NCBI GenBank assembly: GCA_025924755.1
Contig: JAICHT010000025.1
Location: 1 to 20,475 of the forward strand
Direction of reading: 5' to 3'
Source: Chitinophagaceae bacterium
GTDB taxonomy: Bacteria > Bacteroidota > Bacteroidia > Chitinophagales > Chitinophagaceae
Length of the DNA stretch: 20,475 nt
The position numbers were made by a program, and so were the translations under genes. The notes beneath the pieces were generated by a model that had not been told where the DNA came from, did no database searches, and was given only the letters and a program-made list of their open reading frames with translations. The number at the start of each line of letters is the position of its first letter. Position 1 is the stretch's first letter. Shown here in pieces: positions 7,026 to 15,774 of this stretch.

Positions 7026-7865
7026 TTACTGATAGGTATAGGAAACCGGTGCTGATACGCCAAGGCCTGAATACGTACCTACTGCTGATGCCGGTTTGTT
7101 TTCAGAATTATAGGTGTACACTATAGTATAAATTTCATTCCTCGTAGGATCGGACGGATAAGTAGTAGTTCTTTTAGTGATATTATGGCTTGAGAATAAA
7201 GCAATATTATTTACCAGCGCTGCTTCGCTTCCCAGGTCTAAAGGATTTACATTATTGTCATATTCATAAGCACTTTCCGAAACAACTATATAAGCACTAC
7301 TTGTGGTATCGTACTTAGACGTTTTCACATCATTTACATTCCCGCTTCCATCGTACCCATATTCTGTTTTTTGATATTCTGCATATCCTCCTAAAGCCGC
7401 ATTTCCTATAAATTCTTCTGCCAGGGCAACCTTGCCGGAGCCGTTATAAGTATAAGCAATACTATCACTTACATCATTGCCGGATAGCGTAAACCTGGCT
7501 ACCCCTGAACTATAACGTGAATTGGAAGCATCATAATTGACATTATATACAAGGCTGTCCAATCCATTTGCTGAAAGCGAGTCACTTTTATGAATAACCT
7601 GTAAAATCACACCCTGCGCATCTCTCCGAATAGCTATTTGTTCATTGGAAGATGTACCGGGTAGCACCTCAGAAAAGTCCTGTGAAATCAATCTTCTGGA
7701 ATCATCATAGCCGTAGGTGTAGGATATGGAATATGTTCCAACATGGGACTCCATTTTTACCAATAAGCTGTCGCTCGATTTTAAAGCACCCTCAATACTT
7801 TTTTCCTTGCCACACGAAAACAATACGATAGTTGCTATGCAAAGCAATGCTGCCCATTTCATCAT
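7026..7865 (-). CDS. Lipoprotein with YD-like tyrosine-rich repeats, function unknown
   Basis: A 279-residue protein with an SPII signal: MMKWAALLCIATIVLFSC, Cys18 followed by GKEKS. The start could be either of two adjacent ATGs. The mature part shows repeated units of the type YTYGYDDSRRLIS, YTYNGSGKV, YGYDGSGNV, YEYDNNVNP and YTYNSENKP. Each is a strand pair ending in an Asp/Asn-Gly turn, like the YD/RHS-type or DUF4595-type beta units found in Bacteroidota lipoproteins. No enzymatic motif is visible. It is probably a periplasmic or surface binding protein (inference). The gap to sucB upstream is 37 bases, so read-through from sucB is likely, and a strong terminator follows. There is no functional link to the TCA genes beyond position. 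Confidence 0.82.
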   Translation of the reverse strand: MMKWAALLCIATIVLFSCGKEKSIEGALKSSDSLLVKMESHVGTYSISYTYGYDDSRRLISQDFSEVLPGTSSNEQIAIRRDAQGVILQVIHKSDSLSANGLDSLVYNVNYDASNSRYSSGVARFTLSGNDVSDSIAYTYNGSGKVALAEEFIGNAALGGYAEYQKTEYGYDGSGNVNDVKTSKYDTTSSAYIVVSESAYEYDNNVNPLDLGSEAALVNNIALFSSHNITKRTTTYPSDPTRNEIYTIVYTYNSENKPASAVGTYSGLGVSAPVSYTYQ

Positions 7866-7901
7866 GAAAGAGAATTTATGTTGTTACGTATACTAACGTA
7901 A

Positions 7902-9464
7902 TTATAGTTGTAATAGTGTTTTCAGCGGATCTTTTCCGAATAATAATAATTCAGGGTTTTCGAGTAGTTCCTTTACGCGTACCAGGAAACCTACTGATTC
8001 GCGGCCATCTATAGCGCGGTGGTCATAGCTTAAAGCGAGGTACATCATAGGGCGAACTACTACCTGGCCGTCAACCACCATAGGCCGGTCCTGTATTTTA
8101 TGCATGCCCAAAATGGCCGATTGAGGTATATTGATAATAGGAGTAGACATTAACGATCCAAACACACCACCGTTAGTGATGGTAAATGTGCCACCCTGCA
8201 TTTCTTCCATAGAAAGTTTATTATCCCGGGCTTTAGTAGCCAGTTCTACTACTTTCTTTTCAATTTCTGCCATACTTAAACTTTCTGCATTGCGTATGAC
8301 CGGCACCACCAAACCCTTTGGTGCTGATACGGCAATAGAAATATCGCAATATTGGTGATAGACAAATGTATCGCCATCAATATAGGCGTTCACCGCCGGC
8401 CACTCCTGCAGGGCAAAACAACAAGCTTTGGTAAAAAAGCTCATAAACCCAAGGTTTACACCATGCGCCTCTTTAAATTTATCTTTATTAGCGGTTCGTA
8501 TAGCCATTATTCTACTCATATCTACTTCGTTGAAAGTAGTGAGCATTGCCGTAGTATTTTTAGCCTCTACTAACCTGCGGGAAACAGTCTTACGCAGGTT
8601 GCTCATTTTCTCCCGCTTTTCCTCACGTCCAAACAAGGTAACGCCTGGTTTTGTACCCGGATGGCTCAATGCTTCCAGTACATCTTCTTTTAATATTTTG
8701 CCATTAACCCCGGTGGCCTGTATAGTTTTAGGATCCACTTTTTTATCGGCTATCATGGCCGATGCTACCGGTGTAGCTTTAATATCATTGGGAATGCTGG
8801 TAACAGATGTTTGCACGGCTGCTGGTTGAGGTGCGGTGTTGGCTGGCTGCTTTGCAGGGCTGGCGGGTGCAGCAACCGGTACATCACTATCTATCAGCGC
8901 TACCACATCTCCTATCTTTAAAACATCCCCTTCTTTAGCTTTTAAGGTGAGCTTCCCGGCCTCTTCAGCACTTAATTCAAATGTCGCTTTTTCGCTTTCC
9001 AATTCAGCAAGTACTTCATCCCTCCTTACGGTATCGCCATCTTTCTTCAGCCATTTTATTAAAGTAACTTCATTGATGGACTCTCCTACTGTGGGCACTT
9101 TAATTTCAATAACTCCTTTGCCTGCTGCGGCCTGTAGTGCAGGCGCAATTTGTGCTGTTGCTTGTGGCGCAGGCGTTTCAGCAGCTTTTAATTTTTCAGG
9201 AATATTATTTTCTTTTTTCTCAGGCTTTGGTGCTGCATCATCAATCCTGGCTACCACATCACCAATATTAAGCGTATCGCCTTCCTTACCTACGGTTTTT
9301 AATATACCAGCCTGCTCGGCATTTACTTCGAAAGTGGCTTTTTCACTTTCCAGTTCGGCCAGCACTTCGTCCCGGTTTACATAATCTCCATCTTTTTTGA
9401 TCCATTTAACCAGCGTTACTTCGTTAATAGATTCTCCAACCATAGGAATTTTAATATCAATCAT
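7902..9464 (-). CDS. sucB: 2-oxoglutarate dehydrogenase E2, dihydrolipoyllysine succinyltransferase, with two lipoyl domains
   Basis: A 520-residue E2 core of the 2-oxoglutarate dehydrogenase complex. It passes the succinyl group from E1 via lipoyl-lysine to CoA in the TCA cycle. Order: lipoyl domain 1 (2-76, Lys42 in ESEKATFE), an Ala/Pro/Lys linker, lipoyl domain 2 (119-193, Lys159 in ESEKATFE), a second Ala/Pro linker, the peripheral-subunit-binding domain (about 229-266, with TPVASAMIADKKVD and GVNGKILKEDV), then the catalytic domain from about 283. The catalytic motif SYDHRAIDGRES has His482 and Asp486. The catalytic-domain ending (LVRVKELLENPELLLFG) resembles SucB rather than pyruvate E2. 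The two lipoyl domains are about 75% identical; classical SucB has one and about 400 residues. It is downstream of sucA by 139 bases, with a -7 box in the gap. E3 is not in the window. Confidence 0.95.
   Translation of the reverse strand: MIDIKIPMVGESINEVTLVKWIKKDGDYVNRDEVLAELESEKATFEVNAEQAGILKTVGKEGDTLNIGDVVARIDDAAPKPEKKENNIPEKLKAAETPAPQATAQIAPALQAAAGKGVIEIKVPTVGESINEVTLIKWLKKDGDTVRRDEVLAELESEKATFELSAEEAGKLTLKAKEGDVLKIGDVVALIDSDVPVAAPASPAKQPANTAPQPAAVQTSVTSIPNDIKATPVASAMIADKKVDPKTIQATGVNGKILKEDVLEALSHPGTKPGVTLFGREEKREKMSNLRKTVSRRLVEAKNTTAMLTTFNEVDMSRIMAIRTANKDKFKEAHGVNLGFMSFFTKACCFALQEWPAVNAYIDGDTFVYHQYCDISIAVSAPKGLVVPVIRNAESLSMAEIEKKVVELATKARDNKLSMEEMQGGTFTITNGGVFGSLMSTPIINIPQSAILGMHKIQDRPMVVDGQVVVRPMMYLALSYDHRAIDGRESVGFLVRVKELLENPELLLFGKDPLKTLLQL
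8886..9461 (-). repeat. Internal duplication of the lipoyl-domain coding segment in sucB
   Basis: Residues 2-76 (bases 9237-9461) and 119-193 (bases 8886-9110) align without gaps, 56 of 75 identical by my count. The two share GESINEVTL and RDEVLAELESEKATFE. The unit period is 117 codons including an Ala/Pro-rich linker. The DNA copies have diverged at many third positions, so the duplication is not very recent. Confidence 0.85.
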
Positions 9465-9516
9465 AATTTCTTATTTCTGAGTTCAGGCCTGATATGCTTC
9501 TACTTTTAAAGCAAGC

Positions 9517-9524
9517 CAAACTTA
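9517..9524 (-). promoter_or_regulatory. Bacteroidota -7 promoter box (TAAGTTTG) upstream of sucB
   Basis: On the minus strand TAAGTTTG matches TAnnTTTG exactly, 52 bases before the sucB ATG, inside the 139-base gap after sucA. No clear -33 element was found. It suggests sucB can be transcribed independently of sucA. Confidence 0.5.
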
Positions 9525-9603
9525 TTATTTATTTTCAACTTTTTTGCGGATAGTTGATGACGTCCAATTAAAAATCGCTGCTTATATATTTACCAACAGG
9601 CTT

Positions 9604-12354
9604 TTAAATAGTGAATGCCGTATCAACAATTTCTTCCTGCTCCTGCCCATGCACTTTAGAATAACCTGATGCCGTAGCAGCGCTTGGTTGCCTGCTAATG
9701 ATCCCATAGTTGATTGTTTTCAAATTCATTTGCAGAAATGAAGCTGCACCCATATTTAAAGGTTCTTCCTGCACCCAAAACCAGGTAGCGCGATTGTATT
9801 TTGTATATAGTTCATCCAGCTTATTTAAAGGCAATGGATATAATTGTTCTACCCGTATAATAGCTATGTCCTGCCTGGCTTCTTTTTGTTGCCTTTCTGC
9901 CAGGTCGTAATATATTTTACCACTACAAAACAATACTTTGCTCACGCGACCTGCGTCTTGTATAGTAGTATCGTCTATTACTTCTTTAAAGCCTCCTTGT
10001 GTAAATTCATTTATATGTGAATATGCACTTGACAAACGTAAATTGGCTTTGGGCGAAAAATTAATCAGCGGTTTTCTAAACGGCCAGGCCAGTTGCCTGC
10101 GCAACCCATGAAAAAGATTTGCCGATGTAGTAATATTGGTAACTACCAGGTTTTGCTCGGCGCACAATTGTAGAAACCGTTCTATTCTTGCACTGGAGTG
10201 TTCAGGACCCTGGCCTTCATAGCCATGCGGCAACAACATCACCACACCATTCATCCGTTGCCATTTGGTTTCTGCTGATGCTATAAATTGATCAATAATA
10301 ATTTGTGCTCCATTAGCAAAATCGCCAAACTGCGCTTCCCAAAGCACCAGGGCATTTGGGTTGGCCATGGCATACCCATATTCAAAACCTAATACGGCAT
10401 ATTCACTTAACAGGGAATTGTATATCCTAAACTGCCCCTGCCCTTCTTTAAAATGGCTGAGCCGGTTATATTCTTTATTGGTAGCTTCATCATAAATTAC
10501 CGCATGACGGTGTGAGAAAGTACCCCGCTTTACATCCTGCCCGCTCATACGCACATCCTTACCTTCTGATAACAGGCTGGCATAGGCTAAAAGTTCGCCG
10601 GTAGCCCAGTCTATTTTCTGCTCGGCTTCAAACATTTTTACTTTGTCATTCAGTATTTTTTCAACCTTTCGTAACGGCTTAAAGTCGGCAGGCCATTTCA
10701 TTAGATCAGCAAACAATTGTTTCACTTCTGTTTCGCTAATGGCAGTTACAGGAGAGTTATCAAAATCTTCCGGTGTGGTTTTCCGCAAGCTACGCCACCA
10801 CATTTCCGGCTGCTGGTAGTTATAAGGCAAGGGATTTTGCTTTACTTCATCGAGCCGTTCCTGCAGGTCGCTCCAGAACTTTTTTTCCATATCCTTTGCC
10901 AGTTCCTGTGCGTCTGCCTCGCCATTTTCTTTTAAAAATTGTATATATACTTCACGAGGATTGGCATGCTGATCAATTAAAGCATATAACTGCGGTTGGG
11001 TAAATTTCGGGTCGTCGCCTTCATTGTGACCATGCCGGCGATAACAAACCATATCAATAAAGATATCTGCATTAAACTTTTGACGGTAGCGGGTAGCTAC
11101 TTCTACGCATTTTACCACAGCTTCCGGATCGTCGCCATTTACATGCAATACCGGCGCCTGTATAGTAGCTGCTATGGAGGTGCTGTAATCGGAACTGCGG
11201 GCATCATCAAAATCGGTAGTAAATCCTATCTGGTTGTTTATCACAAAATGAATGGTTCCCCCGGTATAGTATCCTTTTAAACCGCTCATTTGCAATATCT
11301 CATATACAATACCTTGCCCTGCCACTGATGCGTCGCCATGTATTAATATAGGTAAAATAGTATCATAATCAGAATGATAAATCACATCAGCCTTTGCTCT
11401 TGAATAACCCAATACTACGGGGTTCACTGCTTCCAGGTGCGATGGATTGGGCGTTAACTTCAGGTGTACAGTCTTTCCGTTAGCAGTTTTTACTTCGCTG
11501 CTAAATCCTAAATGGTATTTTACATCACCACTGCCCATGGTTTGATCCAGTATAGCCGTACCTTCAAATTCGCTAAATATCTGCTCGTAAGTTTTGCCCA
11601 GTATATTGGCAAGTATATTTAACCGGCCCCGATGCGCCATGCCAATGACCACTTCCTGCACGCCATCATCCACAGCTGTAGTAATAATAGCATCCAAAGC
11701 TGCAATAGTAGTTTCGCCACCTTCCAGCGAAAATCGCTTTTGACCTACATATTTGGTATGTAAAAATTTTTCGAAAATAACGCCCTGGTTCAGCTTTTCT
11801 AATATGCGTGCCTGTTTTGCCAGAGGCACCGGTTGCTTTATGGCCACTTCCATTTCATTTTGCAACCAGTCTATACGGTCTTGTTTCAATATGTAACCGA
11901 ACTCTACTCCAATATGACTGGTATAAGATTGCTGTAAACGGGTTAAGATATTTTGCAACGTATCTACGCCCATGCCGGCAAAACTACCAGCCTGAAACTG
12001 CAGCGGTAAATCGCTTTCCGATAATCCGAAAGTGGCCAGATCTAAATTGCCGCCGCGGTCTTTACGGGGCCGTATCGGATTGGTTTTAGCAGCCAGGTGG
12101 CCCTTTTTCCGATAGGCCTGTATCAGCTTATACACAGCAAATTCCTTAGCCAGCTGGTTGCTATCTACCTTAGGCTCTTTAGCAGCTACGGCAGCACCGT
12201 TTCCATTAGTGGTGGCATTTGACAAAGCAAAGTCAAAACCTTCAAAAAATTTCCGGTAATCCGGATCTACACTTTCCGGGTTTTGAACAAAATCGTGATA
12301 CAAACTTTCAATATATGCAGGATGAGAGTTTGTGATGTATGAAAAATCCTTCAT
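9604..12354 (-). CDS. sucA: 2-oxoglutarate dehydrogenase E1 component
   Basis: A 916-residue thiamine-diphosphate enzyme that decarboxylates 2-oxoglutarate and succinylates the lipoyl group of E2, in the TCA cycle. The N-terminal E1o helix (SYITNSHPAYIESLYHDF, then DYRKFFEGF) is present. The core has GMAHRGRLNILAN (238-250), the ThDP/Mg2+ motif GDASVAGQG (340-348), NNQIGFTT and HGHNEGDDPKFTQP (441-454). The transketolase-like domain has ALVLWEAQFGDFANGAQ and HSSARIERFLQL. Length is close to the E. coli enzyme. An ATG at 12420 would add 22 residues that do not resemble the family. I place the start at 12354 (MKDFSYITNS), where homologous proteins begin. A 7/8 match to the -7 consensus, GATATTTG, lies at 12391-12398 on the minus strand. 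It is divergent from rpsT and upstream of sucB. Confidence 0.96.
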   Translation of the reverse strand: MKDFSYITNSHPAYIESLYHDFVQNPESVDPDYRKFFEGFDFALSNATTNGNGAAVAAKEPKVDSNQLAKEFAVYKLIQAYRKKGHLAAKTNPIRPRKDRGGNLDLATFGLSESDLPLQFQAGSFAGMGVDTLQNILTRLQQSYTSHIGVEFGYILKQDRIDWLQNEMEVAIKQPVPLAKQARILEKLNQGVIFEKFLHTKYVGQKRFSLEGGETTIAALDAIITTAVDDGVQEVVIGMAHRGRLNILANILGKTYEQIFSEFEGTAILDQTMGSGDVKYHLGFSSEVKTANGKTVHLKLTPNPSHLEAVNPVVLGYSRAKADVIYHSDYDTILPILIHGDASVAGQGIVYEILQMSGLKGYYTGGTIHFVINNQIGFTTDFDDARSSDYSTSIAATIQAPVLHVNGDDPEAVVKCVEVATRYRQKFNADIFIDMVCYRRHGHNEGDDPKFTQPQLYALIDQHANPREVYIQFLKENGEADAQELAKDMEKKFWSDLQERLDEVKQNPLPYNYQQPEMWWRSLRKTTPEDFDNSPVTAISETEVKQLFADLMKWPADFKPLRKVEKILNDKVKMFEAEQKIDWATGELLAYASLLSEGKDVRMSGQDVKRGTFSHRHAVIYDEATNKEYNRLSHFKEGQGQFRIYNSLLSEYAVLGFEYGYAMANPNALVLWEAQFGDFANGAQIIIDQFIASAETKWQRMNGVVMLLPHGYEGQGPEHSSARIERFLQLCAEQNLVVTNITTSANLFHGLRRQLAWPFRKPLINFSPKANLRLSSAYSHINEFTQGGFKEVIDDTTIQDAGRVSKVLFCSGKIYYDLAERQQKEARQDIAIIRVEQLYPLPLNKLDELYTKYNRATWFWVQEEPLNMGAASFLQMNLKTINYGIISRQPSAATASGYSKVHGQEQEEIVDTAFTI

Positions 12355-12425
12355 GTAAATGAAGTTTGATAAGTTTAAAAAAGAGGTATGCAAATATCGT
12401 TTAAAAAAAAGAACTCTCACTAAAT

Positions 12426-12446
12426 AAAGTTCAAAGTTCTGAGTTC
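12426..12446 (-). repeat. Three tandem 7-base repeats GAACTCA-GAACTTT-GAACTTT
   Basis: On the minus strand, three adjacent heptamers sharing GAACT lie 72 bases upstream of the sucA ATG. A degenerate copy, GAACTCA-GAAATAA-GAAATT, ends directly at the sucB ATG (9465-9484). Function unknown. Confidence 0.45.
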
Positions 12447-12563
12447 ATACTCAATTGCTTAAATGAACTATAAGTTAAAACATGTGAGCCACCGCAATTT
12501 CCTTAAATTCTCTTAAAATTTTGAATGATTCATTTTTAATTTTTAAAATTTAATTTTTAATTC

Positions 12564-12571
12564 TACTTTTG
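12564..12571 (+). promoter_or_regulatory. Bacteroidota -7 promoter box (TACTTTTG) of rpsT
   Basis: TACTTTTG is an exact TAnnTTTG match 26 bases before the rpsT ATG. It is preceded by about 30 bases of nearly pure A/T (12531-12562), which could serve as an UP-type element for a strongly expressed ribosomal gene. Confidence 0.6.
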
Positions 12572-12597
12572 CCGTCCAAATTAAAGAACACTAGAAC

Positions 12598-12852
12598 ATG
12601 GCTAATCATAAGGCAACAAAGAAAGATGTACGTCAAGCTGCAAAACGCCGCGAAAAAAACCGCTATTATGGTAAAACTACCCGTAATGCAATACGCGATT
12701 TTAAAGAGGTGAATGAAAAAGCTGCTGCCGGTGATAAAATGCCTCAAATAGCTGCTATGGTAGATAAGCTGGCAAAACGTGGCATTATTCACAAAAACAA
12801 AGCAAGCAACCTTAAAAGTAAACTGGCCAAGCGGGTTAATGCTCTGGCGTAA
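12598..12852 (+). CDS. rpsT: 30S ribosomal protein S20
   Basis: An 84-residue basic protein beginning MANHKATKKDVRQAAKRREK and ending LKSKLAKRVNALA. It has the helical, Lys/Arg-rich S20 pattern, including an RNAIRDF segment and the GIIHKNKASNLKSKL helix near the end. S20 binds 16S rRNA early in 30S assembly. Length is normal for the family. It is monocistronic here, with its own -7 box 26 bases upstream and a terminator 25 bases after the stop. It is divergent from sucA. Confidence 0.97.
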   Translation: MANHKATKKDVRQAAKRREKNRYYGKTTRNAIRDFKEVNEKAAAGDKMPQIAAMVDKLAKRGIIHKNKASNLKSKLAKRVNALA

Positions 12853-12877
12853 TATTACTTTTTACATAAATGAATTT

Positions 12878-12902
12878 AAAGGCGACTCCATGAGTTGCCT
12901 TT
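12878..12902 (+). terminator. Rho-independent terminator of rpsT
   Basis: AAAGGCGACTC (12878-12888) pairs with GAGTTGCCTTT (12892-12902) with one G-U pair and a 3-base loop, followed by TTTTATTTTTA. It excludes the long N-terminal extension of the next open frame. Confidence 0.9.
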
Positions 12903-12928
12903 TTTATTTTTACACAAATACCTGTATC

Positions 12929-14656
12929 ATGCATAAGTTGTTCTGGGCTTTGTTGATTGGCTTTCCTTTTATTGCTACTGCACAAAAAATAACAACCCGG
13001 TTTGAAACCAGCGGCGGCACCGAATCGCCTGCTTATCCTGAAATTATTGATTGGTGGAAAAAGCTGGATGCTTCCTCTCCGATAGTTCAAATGAAAGCAA
13101 TGGGGCCAGCTGATGCGGGCTTTCCATTACACCTGATACTGGTATCGGGCGATAAAGATTTCAACATCGCCACAAACAAAAGAAAAGGCAAAAGCATTAT
13201 TTTTATTTTAAATGGCATTCATCCTGGCGAACCGGACGGTATTGACGCCAGTATGCTGATGGTAAGAGATATTGTAGAAGGCACTTATAAACTACCATCC
13301 AATATTGTTTTGGCAATTATACCGGTATACAATATTGGCGGCTGTTTAAACAGAAGTAAAGATTACAGGATAGATCAAAACGGGCCGGTTGAAAAAGGTT
13401 TCAGGGGTGATGCACAAAACCTTGATCTGAACAGGGACTTCATCAAATGCGATTCTAAAAATGCCAGAACTTTTACACAGATATTTCATTTACTTGATCC
13501 GGATGTTTTTGTAGATAACCATGTAAGCGATGGCGCAGACTATCAGCACATTATGACATTGATAGCCACGCAGCACAATAAGCTGGGTGGTAAAATGGGT
13601 GAATTTCTAAATAAACAATTTGAACCTGCTTTGTATACCTTAATGAAAGAAAAAGGATACGACCTGGTGCCATATGTAAATGATTTTGACAAAACACCCC
13701 GTGAAGGATGGCCGGAGTTTTGGGACAGCCCCCGATACAGCAGCGGATATGCCGCTTTGTGGAGCACCTTTTCATTTATACCTGAAACGCATATGCTAAA
13801 ACCATATAACCAGCGGGTTAAATCCACCTATGCATTAATGCAAAGCTTTATTGAGTTTACCTCAAAAAACTGTGCTACTATTTTAGCCCTTCGCAAACAA
13901 ACAAAAAATCAATATGCTGATCAACAGGCCTTTCCAATAGCATGGACGCTGGATAAAACAAAATGGAAACCAATAACTTTTAAAGGATACGAAGGCGATT
14001 ATAAAAAAAGTGAGGTTTCGGGCTTGCCCCGCCTATATTACGACAGGTCAAAACCTTTTACCCAGCAAATTCCATTTTATAATGATTATACTGATACGGC
14101 TACTATACAAAAGCCGCTGGCCTATATGATTCCGCAAGGTTGGTGGAAAGTGATTGATTTATTAAAGCTGAACGGTGTGCAAATGAAACCGCTGTTAAGA
14201 GATACTGCTATTGAAGTAGAATCCTATCATATTGGAACTTACCAATCCAGTCCGCGGCCATATGAAGGTCATCATCCTAATAGTCACGTACAAGTAATTA
14301 CTTCCACACAAACCATTCATTTCCGCAAGGGTGATTACTATATTCCATTGAATCAATCAGCCAATCGCTTTTTAATAGAGACATTAGAGCCGCAGGGCGA
14401 GGATAGCTATTTTACCTGGAATTTTTTTGATGCGGTATTGGGACAAAAAGAAGGATATTCCGATTATCATTTTGAGGATATAGCTGCTGATTATTTAAGG
14501 AATAACCCGGAGGTAGTAAAAGAGTTACAACAGCGTAAAAATAGTGATACGGCTTTTGCTAAAAGTGCTTCAGCCCAATTAAATTTTGTTTTTAAGCATT
14601 CTCCTTATTTTGAACCGGCCTTTTTGCAATATCCTGTTTATAGAATTATCAAATAA
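12929..14656 (+). CDS. Exported M14-type zinc carboxypeptidase
   Basis: A 575-residue protein starting MHKLFWALLIGFPFIATAQ, a Sec signal peptide cut near residue 19. Zinc ligands fit the M14 pattern: His98 and Glu101 in NGIHPGEPDG, and the third ligand His198 in VFVDNHVSDGADYQH. The substrate-binding arginine is in NLDLNRDF (Arg169). The catalytic glutamate is probably Glu286 in FIPETHMLKPYNQRV. The remaining about 270 residues form a C-terminal domain with no motif I recognise. The enzyme should act in the periplasm or outside the cell on peptides or peptidoglycan-derived peptides; the substrate is unknown. The open frame extends upstream to 12779 but overlaps rpsT and its terminator, so I choose the signal-peptide start. 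Convergent with the next gene, 18 bases apart. Confidence 0.88.
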   Translation: MHKLFWALLIGFPFIATAQKITTRFETSGGTESPAYPEIIDWWKKLDASSPIVQMKAMGPADAGFPLHLILVSGDKDFNIATNKRKGKSIIFILNGIHPGEPDGIDASMLMVRDIVEGTYKLPSNIVLAIIPVYNIGGCLNRSKDYRIDQNGPVEKGFRGDAQNLDLNRDFIKCDSKNARTFTQIFHLLDPDVFVDNHVSDGADYQHIMTLIATQHNKLGGKMGEFLNKQFEPALYTLMKEKGYDLVPYVNDFDKTPREGWPEFWDSPRYSSGYAALWSTFSFIPETHMLKPYNQRVKSTYALMQSFIEFTSKNCATILALRKQTKNQYADQQAFPIAWTLDKTKWKPITFKGYEGDYKKSEVSGLPRLYYDRSKPFTQQIPFYNDYTDTATIQKPLAYMIPQGWWKVIDLLKLNGVQMKPLLRDTAIEVESYHIGTYQSSPRPYEGHHPNSHVQVITSTQTIHFRKGDYYIPLNQSANRFLIETLEPQGEDSYFTWNFFDAVLGQKEGYSDYHFEDIAADYLRNNPEVVKELQQRKNSDTAFAKSASAQLNFVFKHSPYFEPAFLQYPVYRIIK

Positions 14657-14674
14657 ACTTCATAGGGTAATTGA

Positions 14675-15535
14675 TTAATTTTTTTTGTAGAAATATAGAT
14701 ATTGAGAGGAAGCCAAGCCTTTTTCACTAAGGGTAAAATAACCAGAATTATCTGCGGCAAATGTTACCGCCTCTCCTTGTGGTTCTATAGTGTAAGGAAT
14801 TTTTACTGCGTCTTTCTTTAAAATGCTTTCAATAGTTTCACGCTCGTTCAAACGGTAATATAGCAAAGATGTGTAAGTCTTCAGAATAATTTCCTTTCCA
14901 TTAAGCGAAATACAAGCGCTGGTAACACCACTAATTTTTAGCTTCCCTATAAATTTAGCTGTTTGAATGCTTGAAGAACTCAAAGGTGCAGAGAGTTTAT
15001 AAATTTCGGAAAGACTGTCGTTTTTTGTAATTACATATATATTTTTCGAGGTTGGCTCCACCAAAAATGCTTCTGCGTCATGAGGACCGTCAGCATATTG
15101 AAAAGAAATCTTTTCAAAATTGGATACGGTGTCTACAGTTTTATCAGGTTCTGAAAATATATAGAAGGCGTAGTTACTATAAGCTAAGGAATTATCACCA
15201 GTCTCAGCAATGTAAATTTTACCATCAGAAAGAGCCATATCTTCCCAATCACGGTTAGTACTGCCTTTAATAAAAACTTTTTTTAGTACACTTCCATCGT
15301 GGCTTAATAGATAAAGTTGTGTAGGATTGCCGCTATCTTCTTCTACCCAAAGATACCCGGTGTTCCTTTTACTATCAGTAATGCCGGATGCCTCTGCAAT
15401 CATAGGATTTACAGCAAACCTGGCAGGAACAGCGTCTGGAGATTCTTGATTTGATACAGCCGCCTTTTTTTGACACGCTGCTATTTCCATCAAACAAGCA
15501 ACAATCAACAAAATACTTAAAGATCTGAAACGCAT
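14675..15535 (-). CDS. Beta-propeller-like lipoprotein of unknown function
   Basis: About 286 residues from MRFRSLSILLIV, with lipobox IAAC (Cys21) then QKK; upstream in-frame ATGs at 15550 and 15565 are less likely. The body shows repeated four-strand blade-like segments: EASGITDSKRNTGYLWVEED, NPTQLYLLSHDG, STNRDWEDMALSDGKIYIAE, DGPHDAEAFLV, NIYVITKND and EPQGEAVTF. The WEDMA and HDAEAF elements resemble those in phytase-like/SdiA-regulated beta-propeller proteins, but the calcium and catalytic residues of a phytase are not evident. It is a membrane-anchored, periplasmic or surface binding protein (inference). A hairpin terminator lies just upstream, so it has its own promoter. TATTTTG at about 15563-15569 on the minus strand is a weak -7 candidate. 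Confidence 0.78.
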   Translation of the reverse strand: MRFRSLSILLIVACLMEIAACQKKAAVSNQESPDAVPARFAVNPMIAEASGITDSKRNTGYLWVEEDSGNPTQLYLLSHDGSVLKKVFIKGSTNRDWEDMALSDGKIYIAETGDNSLAYSNYAFYIFSEPDKTVDTVSNFEKISFQYADGPHDAEAFLVEPTSKNIYVITKNDSLSEIYKLSAPLSSSSIQTAKFIGKLKISGVTSACISLNGKEIILKTYTSLLYYRLNERETIESILKKDAVKIPYTIEPQGEAVTFAADNSGYFTLSEKGLASSQYLYFYKKN

Positions 15536-15589
15536 AAATGAAGTGTTCATAAAGAACATGTACAAAATACTGCTTTTTTTTAAACAAAG

Positions 15590-15614
15590 AAACCCCTCAG
15601 AATTGAAGGGGTTT
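15590..15614 (-). terminator. Terminator hairpin downstream of the haloperoxidase gene
   Basis: AAACCCCT (15590-15597) and AGGGGTTT (15607-15614) form an 8-bp stem with a 9-base loop. Read on the minus strand it is followed by CTTTGTTT. It would stop transcripts from the haloperoxidase gene about 160 bases past its stop and insulate the lipoprotein gene downstream. Confidence 0.7.
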
Positions 15615-15774
15615 AAGTAAATATGGCACTACTCGTCCATGACTTATAACCTACTAAACTAAGCTCAGTATGAAATCAATAATGATAAAACAAATTGCCC
15701 ATAGATTTCAATGCCGTTTAACACCTATATGCGTGCAGGAAAATATTGAGCTTTCTTCATGAACCCGGTAACAG

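Noticed and set aside
8836..9384. 182-codon open frame on the plus strand opposite sucB
   Set aside because: It is an antisense shadow of the Ala/Pro/Lys-rich sucB segment; its Ser/Ala/Thr-rich low-complexity translation has no family features.
12355..12420. 22-residue N-terminal extension of SucA
   Set aside because: The extra residues do not match the conserved E1o N-terminus, which begins at MKDFSYITNS, and they cover the probable promoter.
12531..12562. AT-rich block as a possible replication origin
   Set aside because: It is about 30 bases, lies immediately upstream of the rpsT -7 box, and has no DnaA-box cluster nearby; a promoter element is simpler.
12878..12912. Terminator U-tract TATTTTTA reused as the -7 box of the M14 peptidase
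   Set aside because: No -33-like TTG at the proper spacing, and any U-tract with one A gives this match by chance.
12779..12928. N-terminal extension of the M14 peptidase frame by 50 residues
   Set aside because: It overlaps the end of rpsT and crosses the rpsT terminator; the internal ATG at 12929 begins a clear signal peptide.
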